Positions 13,201 through 25,200 of a stretch of 64,000 nt of DNA are shown piece by piece. Under the pieces are notes generated by a model. The model did not search any database and had not been told where the DNA came from. It saw nothing but the letters and a program-made list of their open reading frames with translations. The translations under genes were made by a program, and so were the position numbers. This DNA is from Ornithodoros turicata (Eukaryota; Arthropoda; Arachnida; Ixodida; Argasidae), in NCBI RefSeq assembly GCF_037126465.1, contig NC_088204.1:75949807-76013806 (forward strand), written 5' to 3'. Positions within the stretch are counted from its first letter, which is position 1. Each line of letters opens with the position of its first letter.

Positions 13201-16200
13201 CGCGTGAAAACCATTCCCAATGACATTCCCATTGTTCATGCCTTCTTCATTCGGCGACCAATAACCTCCTTGCAAAGAAAGTAAGCAGGTAGCTTACTTT
13301 GACAAGAATAGCTCCCCAGGAGATGACTTGTGCGACTGTGTTGAGGCACTGTTCAGCTTCAATTGCACTGAATGTGGAATAAACGTGTAAAAGCAGACGA
13401 CGCGAGGAAGCTATCCACACTACGGTAGTCCATCGCTTGTCCGCAGCCTACCGACACCGTTCAATCTCGGCGCGAATAAGCTTCGGTTTTGGGATATGGC
13501 GCATGCCTAGCGTTGCATGCCGATTTTTTGACTGAGTGCCTATTCACACAACCTATTTTATAGCAAAAAAGATATGCATATATATAGATGGCGTGGGCAT
13601 TTTTCTATTCGGATTTGTCCGCGTTGCATCCCTGTGCCATCCCTTGGACTTGGAAGAACAGACAAAATTCGGACGTGCACTAGATTTCATATTCCATAAG
13701 TGCTGTCTTTCAGAAAACATTAACAAGGAATTATGTTATACGAACAGGAGCATAGAAGTAGAGAGACTTGTATTTCTAAGTGACTGGTGTTCAATGTTAC
13801 ATACAATATTAAATCTCAATAGCCGGAAACATGGTATTAAATGTTACCGATATTGTTGATATCTTTGCCATATCAAGTTGCCGAGATTAAAAGCCATGTT
13901 GAAGACAAATGGTACATCAAACCAAAGTAACCCTGATATAGTTTTACTCAGATACGCATCATGTCAATGGAGCTGAGTAAGGAGAAGAGGTTCACAATAA
14001 CTGTTCCGAATACACGATAAACCAAAAGCGCTACTACTTTCATCTCACTCATGATTGCCATTATTGAACTTGACAGCTCCCTTTATCAAATCATTTTCCC
14101 AGAGTGCTTCTGGTCCACTGCATCTTGCAAATGTGACTATTCTAATTTAGTTCTCTTACGTACGTTTTCATTTGAATAGCTTCCTGTTAATTTGTCACCA
14201 GCTGCCCCTCGGCGACATTGTACGAGTAACAGACGCTGGTGAACCTTTTGTTCTTGCATGCAATGGCGAAAAGGTAACTTGCAAGACCAAGAGCGTAAGT
14301 ACCATTTCACGTGCCTACATATGCTTACACACTAAGAATTTCACTGTCCCATTCTCATCACCTATTGAGGTACCCTAATACTTTTGAGGGTGTTGAGCAC
14401 ACTACGTTCTCAACGTCGCCTGTGTCGATGCAAGTAGATGCCAATACGTGTATATTGTAGTCGCCAGTAATTATTTCATCTTTTCTATAGCGTTTTGTTC
14501 TTTATTACTTACGATTACTTTTTGACTAATGAGCCAATTTTTAAAATCTTGGTGTAAAGAAGTATGGAAGTACCTCTAACAAAAGTGCACGCAGCTCGTT
14601 CTGACGCGTTGTGACGTCAGATCATATGAGTACCTTTATTGGCTGCCGAGAATCGTCTGCTTTGCTACAGCGCGGAAGCGTGCCGACAGGTCAACTGCTC
14701 CACCAGATGCAGGTCATGAAGCATCAAACGCAACCGCGAAGAGGAGGGCCTACGGAAGCGGGCACCTCACTGAACGGCAGTCACAGACTTGCAGTCATGA
14801 ACATGTCACCAATGACTTGCAATCCTAGCCTATACTACTCCTAACAATTTTTCTTTCGGCTCCTTCAAAGTTCCTTAAGTGCCGACATGTCAATGGTAAA
14901 ACTTCAAGATCGTGCTCCCACCATTTCTACGTATGTGGAATGAAATAAATAAAATTACTCACTTAATCAAAAAGTCGTAGATAACCTTGCGAAACAGCCG
15001 ACCGAGGTGTTTCCAACAAGGTACGGCGCCTTGTCACGTGACATTTTTCGAGTGTTTGTTTTCGAAAATGATTGTGCGCCTGTTTCTGATACAAAAACAC
15101 TCAACTTTTTGTTCCAAATAGAAAATGGAAACCGGAGCCGAAAGTAGCTTGCAAACGAAAAGTTTGCAAGCTACTTTCGGCTCCGGTTTCCACTTTCTAT
15201 TTTCAAGACAGTATTTCTTTTCCATTTTCGCTTCTGAGCTATTTTAGATATTTGTTCCCGGTTCAGCACAACCCTTCCGCCGGTTTCCGGTGTTACATTA
15301 TTCTTGGCGTCCATTTCTGGGTTGGAACACCCATGATAAGAGAGGAGCATGCCCCATAGACCAAACACAAGAACAGTACCATTGATCACAGACACTCAAA
15401 ACTGTAATACAGAACTCGTGAACAATTTAGTAGTGCTCCTGGATGCCGTAGCATAAATTACGTGAGGTCTCCCGCCCCTCCGGATTTTATATAAAGCATT
15501 CATTGACAACAAACAAATGACGTCTTGTATGCTATGAGAGCACTGCCAACTTGATACTCTGAAACTAAGAGTAAATGTAACACGAAGCGGTGGAAGGACT
15601 TCACTTTATATGTTGAGAATGTGGTGTACTTGTAGTTCTAAATAGAGAATAAAACACAAGACGGGGGCAATGGAAGTGAAAGGAGCACGTTCTCTCTTTC
15701 CCGTTGAGAACGTGTTGTGTTGTCTTCCTTTGCTCCCTGTCTCGCCTACACCCTAGCACCTTTGCCGTTGATGCCGTTTTGCCATTCTTACATATTAGTT
15801 GCATGGCCTTGTTCTGTTCCATTCTACCGGCAGCCCTATCTTTTCGGAAGCTTTTTCTAAAGATGGCTTCCGCACTCCACGTTTCTACACAGCAATTACT
15901 TTATCTTGAAGATAACAAATCGAGAGTTTCACCGCCAGAAGTGGTACTCTACCTCATTGCTGGTGATGATGTGGGGAATGAAACAGTGAGCCCCACCACA
16001 ATAAGGTGTCGAAGGTGTCGAAGTCTATGGTGCCCAAAAAGGCACAAAGGGCCTTGAGGGCAGAGTGTTGGTGGAATAGATTTGGTCAACGACCAACGAC
16101 CGTAGAGTGCGCGGCTTGGGAAGGTTGGTAGTGGGGGCAACGAAGAAGAATGTGCTCTGGATCATCTTGGGCACCGCAGTGGCAGCATTTTGGATAGTCA

Positions 16201-19200
16201 ACTTGGTGCAAGTGGTAACGCCACTGAGCTGTAAAAGCCACATCGAGTCGCATTCGATGAATTGCTTCATGGCATGCGAAGAGCGAGTGTTATAAGAACT
16301 CTTCATTCTCCCCTATGTTTTCTCCACAAAGCTAGGGCTTACTATTAAGCCACATTCAGTGCAGGATTAGGGCATGGACTTTCGAGACGGTGCAGCCTTT
16401 CGCTTTGAGTTTTTTGTTTTCGTGGTGGACTCTCAACGTGGATCGTATGCCCATGAGGACGTCGTAATAACGTCAGTGTAACGTTTCTTGGGTAATTGGC
16501 ATGTTCGCCTGTTACTGCGATTGCTGTGTCAATGCCTCTCATGCTGTTTAATGTGATTTATTAAATTAAATATATTATATATTATTATTATATTAAATAT
16601 ATGGAGCGGCAGAAAATGAGGTACTTTCTATGTCTGAATTTGGTTTCCGTTATCCCTACCGCCCTTACATTTTGTTTCAGTTACAGCTCTACTGAGAATA
16701 AAAAAAAATTTATTTCTTTCACTTGTTAATGCTTCTCATGTCAGATACAGCTTGAGGAGCTTTTTTGTCAGGAAAAAAAGCCACGCATGGCTTACATTGT
16801 TCGAACCACTTCAGTCTGGCATCTCTCAGTTTGTTCTACAGCTTTCTCGTTTGACACATCGGCGCTTAAAGAAGCAGTGATAAGTAAGACGATTCAGCAA
16901 TATCATTCTGCCAAACGTATTTGAATGCGGTACATCCACATGGTGACGGTGATGTGATAAAGGAAAAATTGGGATGTGACTCACGACGAAGTCGTACTGG
17001 CTACTCCAAGTACGGTGGCTACCACAAGGCGATCTCACGATCCTGATCCTCGTTTTGGTGCTATTTTAGCACTCTTCTTTCCCTCTTCTTCTTCGCTTCT
17101 TTCTTTCTTTCTCTCTCTCTCTACAACTGTAACGGACTTGCTTACAAACATGGCTGTCGACGTTGGTGGGCAATACAAAACTATCGATGTAATAAATATA
17201 TCAGTGGCCGTACTGCAGAGGCGAGTGACATTTTCACGCTTACCGGTTATGAAGGAAATTACGCTCTGGTTACAAATTTTCTGCTAGTAGCCCATCATGA
17301 TGCTTACACTATTCCAGGGTTTTGACGATCACTGGTGCGTGGATTTCTCGTCTCCAGACGCTGGGCCGTTGTTGCTCAGCATTCTAAGCAACAGCCGGCT
17401 TATGGACAAGTACTTCGGGAGCATCCTGGTAAGCTATAACATTATTTCGCTACATCATATCACGCCATAGTGCTATGGTACAAGGACCTGAGCCTGGGCG
17501 CAAGCAGTAGACAACTCCAACCCAAGATTCCAACCAGCAAAAGTCTTGTGTTGCTGTCGTCCTGATGATCCATGCTCCAACACAGGCCTTTATCCACTTG
17601 CTGGGTCGTATCAATGCCATATACTACTAGCGACTACCAAGTCCCTAAGCGCCTTCGTGTAACAGCTCGAGTTGTGGTGGAGAGATGAACCTTAAGGTAG
17701 CTTCATCTGGTCGCACCTATCCTCTGAGTCGGAGCGCGCGAACTGGGTCTCATTCCGGATCAGAGCGGGAGGAGTAAAGGAGCATGGAAGGCTCTTGGAG
17801 CACATATCTTTTTTTACTTTTTACATGTGAGCGTACTACCTTCAGTAACCGCCACGCAGAATATTTTATTTGGGAAGTGCGAATTTACTGAGAAGATTGT
17901 TTTGCAAGAGATGGCGCAGCAGCGACGACCTCGCCCAGCGGCTCCTCGCGCCTCGTGATGTCAGGTTGCAGAGCGTTTTTCATTGGCCACCGAGAATCAC
18001 CTGCCAGCGAGAGCGACCAGTCGATACCAGGAACGGGCGGCGCGGCAAAAAGAAAAAAAGAAAGGAAGGCGACTCGCCTCAGTATTGGTGAGGCACATGA
18101 CGTTGCAGAGTAGCAGCTGAGGGGAGCAAGTTTTCTGACCCGTGAGGTTGAAAGTGCTCTTGCGCTCCGGGATTACGAGGTGCAGTCGCTGTTTTAATGC
18201 GTTAGTATTAGGAGTGTCAAAATGGAAGAACCTGTGTGTGTGTGTGCGTGCGTGCGTGCGAGATTGCAAACATTTGAAAGTGAAGCAGTCGAAGGTAATT
18301 AAGAGTAAGAGGTAAGAGTAATTGAAGGTACTCAATTAGAAGCAATTAAAATAAGAAAGTTTTGTTTAAGGGTAATTAAGGGTAATATGTAATTAAGAGA
18401 ATCAAATATATTCAATGAAATTAAAGAATACCTAAGGTAACATCAGGTTATACCGGAGGTAATTACATGTAATTAACGTCAATTCAAGGGGAATTGAGAG
18501 TAATTAAGGCAAGTAAAATTAAAGCAAGGGAATACCTGATTACCTCATGTAACCTGTGGTTACCTAAGGTAATTATGGGTAATTACAGGGTGATTGAATG
18601 TAATTGAGGCTAATTAAGGTTAATTAAATGGACATACATATACTAACGGATAGTGTCAAACCGGTAATGAAGCATTGACTGGAGGTGGAGAACCGGAAAT
18701 CGAGTTGGGCCGGAAATGCATACCGGAACTCATGTATAGACGGGATGTGGACAACCGGAAGTCGGGTTTAGACTGGAAGTGGGCAAGCGGAAGTTGGGTT
18801 TAAACCGCAAGTGGACACCGGGAAATCAAACATGGACCGGAAAAGGCGGTTAATGCTAACGCGTTTCTCTCGCATTTACCGCTAAATCGCTGATGATTTT
18901 TGTACAAGTACTTGTACGCGTACAAGTCACAGCACCTGTAATCCTAATTTATGGCTCTCCCTACATATTTGTGCTCGAGTCTTTCCATGCTCCTTTAACA
19001 AGCCGAACACGCTCTCAATTCACGCCGAGCAGAGAAGGCTTCTCGGTAGGAACGTCCACACCGACGTGGTCCGTGCCCTGTCATATCTCCCCACAACCCA
19101 GACAATGCGGATCGGCGTAGTCCTGAGAGTTCGAATGTGCGAACCGCGTACACCAGCAGAAGACGCACCCTCTCGCCAGAGCACTTGGGACGGGTGGAGG

Positions 19201-22200
19201 TCATCACAAGTATAGACAGATACCATTACAAGATACCAATACAGATTGAAAGAGATCGGTCAGTTTATAAGCTGGGTGTGAGGCAGATAAATGAGGCGTT
19301 GTTATCAGGAGGCCAGAGCCAGAGGACCGCTCCAGCACATCCGATCCCCCGGAATACTGAGTCCATCATCACCTATTAGGACTCGTGTAGAAGGACATAA
19401 TCGCCTCTACCACATGCTGATTGTTCACACTATAACTAACGTTCCGTCTTACATCATTTCGTTTGTCTTGCACAGCTTGCCGAGAACATTGGTGACTATG
19501 CGGACCCTTGTTGCACGAATATCACAGCCGAAGGCCACTGCCCGAAAAACGCACACAACCTTTCGAACTTCAGGAACTTGCGCCATGCTTACCCATACTA
19601 TCAAGCCAGGCTCACTTACGAGTAAGTCGAGTTGCAGGGGAGGGGGAGGATCCAGGATTTTTTATGAGGGGGGGTCGAGTCATGGACAGCATTTGATAGT
19701 AGACATACGGATGGCAATTGATGTTCTGAGGCTAGAATACATAGAAAGGACAAGTACAGTTTACAGTGACTTCCTTCTTTCATCTTCAAGACATACGGCA
19801 CAGTTCTTCCACTCTAGTCAGCCTGGTTGAATGTTTTCGTCCACAAAATAAACGCAGGGAAAATATGAAACAGATGGCATTGAAATAGCAACTAGTCTCC
19901 TAAACAAATTACTCTAGCCCGGAACGTTCATTGACACAAAGACTCAACTCTAGCGGGAAGAGAAATGTCAATTGGGGAGCAATTACAGCTACTAGTCCTC
20001 TCGGTTGCGATTACTTGCCATTTTGTTCATACTGGAATCTCTCGGTCGTCGTGGTTTCGGTTTCAGCTCAATATGAAATATCGGCGATTGATATTTCAAC
20101 ACACGTGCGCCTCAAATGTTCCCTTTTTTTTTAATGAAATCAATTTCAACGAGGATTGTTCTCCCATTCTGCTATGTCGCTTTTGTTCGAAATCCCCTAA
20201 TTAACGAGTTTATTAATTAATCTTAGTAGTTCTTCGAGCGGATGCCCGCCTTGCGGCATTACTCAACTTCAAAGACAACGTATATATGCTACCCTCGTGG
20301 TCATTTTTATTTACTTTCTAAAAAGTCTAAAGAATTTAAAAAAAAAACGCCCTGTCATATGCAATATATTGTGAAGATCATCTTTCGCCCTCTCGCTTTC
20401 GAAAGGGCGTCACTTTCGAACTCACTTTCGGATCCTCAGTCGCCTATCAAAGTCTTCGGATAGCCCCTAATGTAGCCTGTAGCCTCTTAACAATATGTTG
20501 AATTTTGCGTAACGCACGCTTCTTGTTCGTTAAAGAGCATTCACCAACGCCTGGAAGATACGAAGGGCGCTGCTGTGGCACAAATCCTTCCCGGGACAAG
20601 GCAGGTTTAGTGGCTACTGGAACTCGGTTGCGGGCAAAGTCTGGGAAGATTTAACGACGACCCTGGGAGGTAACATGCACGACGGTTTCTTCTTCGCGCA
20701 CTCTGGGTCTAACATGAACTCTGGGTCTCAGGGTCCCGCGTACATGACAAGAGCACCCTTGTTCTTGCAGAGTTTCTGCTCTACAACATGTACGGCATGC
20801 CCATATATGGAACGAAGTCGTGGTGCTCCGACGCGAACTCAACGGCGGATCAAGAAAACCTGTGCATCAAGTGGCTTATTCTGGCAACGTTCTTCCCTGT
20901 CTATATGAACACATCTTCTGTAAGTATCTTCAGCTGAATTTGAGAGTGCCCCGGAGTCACTACCCTTCGCCACCGTTAGGTACAATTCCGTTCGAGTTAG
21001 TTTGAATCGGCCATAACTGTTACAGGCTACAGCGGCGGTGTACAACTCCTCCAGGTACACGTTCTTTTCGCACAACTGCCTGCGGCCTTACTCGTACACG
21101 TTGTACTACAAGAACAGCCGTTTTGGAGACATGGTTGCCAGGCCAATGGTGTTCGAGTAAGCCAAAGCCAGACGTGTTCGCGTCGGTCTCAACAACGCAC
21201 CTTCTTATGCTTGACGGTACACTTCAGATTTCAGAACGACACGAAAGCCAGAGAAGTCGAACGGCAGTTCATGTTTGGGTCAGCGCTGCTGGTAGCACCC
21301 ATCCAGGAATATGTGAGTTTATCCGTGTAGTCGCACGAGTGACATCTCCACGGAGTATTCTACCGGTGAAAGCAGAAAATTGCGCATGGGCCAGAGGTGC
21401 CGCCGTGTCCTTGAGCGTTCGCGCGACCATACTGCGCATCCGGGATAAGCAGTACTTAAATATATTGTACTTAAAATATTATTTAACTACAGACTTGTAA
21501 AATGTGTTGATAATTATATTGAAATACCAATTTTGGGGTATTTATTTTTATAAATATGCAAGATACTAGCTGGCAGGCTGGCTGGTAAGAAGGGCAAAGG
21601 AGAGTTTGAGAGAGCTGCGCAGTTATGCTGTGTCTGTGCACGTACGCACATGCGACAAACCAGTACCTTGTTGTACGAAGCATCTTCGTCAATTTTAATA
21701 CAAGCCTTTCTTCATCGTCACCTGTGGAGAAGATACCTAGAACATACAGTCTTCGAGAAACTTCTAATACTAAAATCGCCACGATAATCTTACGAATAAA
21801 TGCTTCTGTCCCTACTGCTTATTTGCTAATATCACCATCATATCTGCAATTCCAGATGGCATCGTCCTCGCAGTATTTATGGTAGTAGATGCGGTATTTA
21901 AATACTGTATTTATATTTTGTATTTAAATACTCGCATTGAAAAGGATTTATGCAGATTATTTAAATCTTTCAACAAAGTATTTTGTATTTATACTTAAAT
22001 ACTAAAAAAAATGTATTTATGCCCATCCCTGCTGCGCATGCAGCAGACGACAGCACCGGCCCTGTCGTCTGCTATGGAATATGTCAGGCGGGGCCGCACG
22101 ATATCCCCATTGCTAGGGCAAGTACAAACATGACGTTGAGGGCTCACGTGACATCAGAAAGCGGTAGCATTTTGCGCATCTTCCGCTGGACTATTCTGGA

Positions 22201-25200
22201 GAATGTCGCTCATGTCAATACACGGTTTAACTTCTCTTCACAATTGTTCCATGCTTCTTTCGTGGACATTGTCAGTATCTTATCATGGCAGCAGTCCCTG
22301 TCTATGTTTTCTTCTCGTGAAGTCTCTCTTTTTTCGTGGCAGGGTGCCAATATCACTGCAGTTTACTTTCCTCGAGGCCTGTGGTATGACTGGTACAACG
22401 GAAAGCCTTTCACGAGCAATGGTGAAATCATCTACGTCCCCGTGAATGACGTCTACAGAATGGTCTACCAGCGTGCGGGGACAATAGTCGCGATGGAGGC
22501 TCCATCCAACGATAGTTCCACCAGGTAACTTTCCATGTCCGCGTTCACACGCACCAGCTTTCTGCGCAAGTCTTTGTGTAGTTGGTGCCGAGTCCGCAGA
22601 CACCACCAACAAAAGACAACTCGAGTTCTTTGAGGATTGGTCACAGAGAGAAAACTTCGAAAGGTGGTGGTGCTGTGTAGGCCAATCACCGACGTGCACT
22701 TGACACGTGAATCGTGTTCGTCACCCACCAACCTCATGACCTTTGACTTCGGAGAGCTCTAATGCATGCTCGTAATGGCTTTCGTGTTGGTACGTGTGAA
22801 CATGGAGACCGAAAGTATAGGTCGTAAGGCGTTTGTTGGGGATGGTCGTTAAAGTTGGACCGTGCGGACGCCGCCTAAGCAAACGGCGAAAGCAGGATAC
22901 CGTCACGGTCTACGATGGACCTGCCAGAACGGTGAGGAGGACGCGTGCATAGCAGCTTGCGAGGCAACAAGTTCCACTTCGAATACGTGACGCAGCGAGA
23001 TTTCCTACTAGATTTCATCATGGATGCTGAACTGCAGCAGATGAGATGATGAAAGATAAAGTACTGTGTGATGGGGTTCGCGAAGAGCTACTGCTGTTCT
23101 CTTAAAGGGAAGGGGAAAAATAAACGAACGAGAAAGGCAGAACTAAGAACAGAACAGGGGGACATTCAGGGTCACAGTAATATCCACCAACTTGGTATCT
23201 GTGAAAAAATGCAAGGAGATAACGCGCGCAACAGCCGCGGATCTACGGGGGGGGGGGGGGGGGATCCCTCAATTCCAGACTTGAACATAGGGTTCAGTGG
23301 ACCAATCCCAGCAAGCACGTGCGTGGCAACTTGTTCATAGCGGACCCCCCCCCCCCCCCTCTCGGGAAAATCCTAGATCCGCCCGCTGGCGCGCAAGACT
23401 TCGAGATGTGTGATCCTGGAGCCAAGGGGACAAGATAACTTGAATTTATTGCCCAAAAGTGTCGGCTGTTGTAGCACGTTAAAATGGGTTGTGAAACTTC
23501 GACATAGAAAGTCGTTTGTTACAACATCCGCTCATGGTACTTCCATTTTTCTGTGTGTCGTTGTGTAGCGACACACATACACTCCAGACGCACCTTGCCG
23601 TCGAGCTGCGACATCAGATGGGCCATTCCTATTGGTTTTTGTAAGCACGTGATACTTCTGTCCGGTATGGCCGTCTGCGAAGTGTCATAACCCTTTTAAG
23701 TGATGTACTGCTTGCGGCACAGTTGTTTGAAATCTTCTTCAAATGTACAGAAGCCCGTACTGGCCTGGTCGCCCCTGAAGGAACTGCACCATTATAGACC
23801 TCTCCCTGTTTGTAAACAACTGACGTCATAGTGTTACACAGCGCCACCAATTTGCTACAGTTGAGCTACGCTTGAAGCTATAGGGGTGAACAAGGTCGCG
23901 CCCGAAAGCCAGGATATTGAGGGGATTACGATGGTCCCTGAAAGGGACGAGACCTTCCGTCCTACTTTTCTTTCAATAGGAGGCAGCGAACAAGCGCCCA
24001 TTCGTGGAACCCAGTCCTCCCCTTCCAATTTGTTTCGGTTTCAGTCTGTCTTCTAACGTCGTGATGACGTTTTTCGGGTAAAGGTGTATTGCGCACGAGG
24101 GTGTTGTAGTATGGCGCATACGAATCTATAACTCGGAAGCAACAATCTTGCAAACTCTGGAGATTTGAGACAGGATAAACTGCGAGCTATGGGTTCCAGA
24201 CAAGTCATGTCGCAAGCAGTATATTGAACGAAAGAAGGTCAAAACGAGGGCAATTCAATTTCGACTTAAACGTGAAATAATCCAAACTTTATCGAGTTTC
24301 GCAAAACGTGGGAAAACAGAGATGCATCTCATGGGTAACGGGTCTTGTCCAGAACGCAAACGCACTCATTTCTAGTGCTGTTCAAAACCACAACGCAAAA
24401 TATTTGGAATAAGATGGGGGTGGAGCATAGTCAACTTCGTAGCGTTCCTTACCCGAATAAAAACCGATCCCCGTGTGCACGCGCCAAGCCATCCTCGACT
24501 ACATCGTGCATTCATAGTAACAATACTATGTATACCTGGTCAAGTAGCTCGACGAGGAGGAAATGAGAATAAAAAATAACGGAGCCAAATGCTGCGAAGT
24601 ACACTTCGAGATTATTTTTTTTATTTTTTGTTGCGTAAGATGTGAAGGAACAATGGTCGTTCAAAGTTGACCGAGACTAAATACAATAGAAAATACCGGA
24701 AGCATCACACTACGTCAGTTTTTCAAAGTATTCACCGCACGCACCTAAACACCGCTGCCATTGGTGTAGAAAAAAAAGTGGGCTGCTGTCCTAGCCGCTG
24801 CAGGACATCTTTTCTGGAGGGCTTCGTTTATGTGAAACGTCTTTCCTGCAATGTGCTCTGTACGGGTCCCAGACAAATGGTAATCGCTTGGGGCTAAACC
24901 TGGGCAGTAAGAGACATGGGGCAAAACCTCCCATGGGGCATTTCGTCAAATTCGTCGTGTGAGGTCGGGCATTCTCATGAAGAAGAATGACACTTCCGTG
25001 CAACACCCCAGGCCTTTTCTTCCGAATTACGACACTCTTTATCAACATGGAGTATAGTTCCGGGCATTAATCGTGATCCCTTCCTCCAAGGAGTCCACAC
25101 GGATGACACCCCGCAGGTCCCAGAAAACAGTTCCCATTGACAAATCTTGCTTTGGCGGCGGGGAAGCCTTATGTCGACATTCCGTGTTGCTTCTTTTGTC

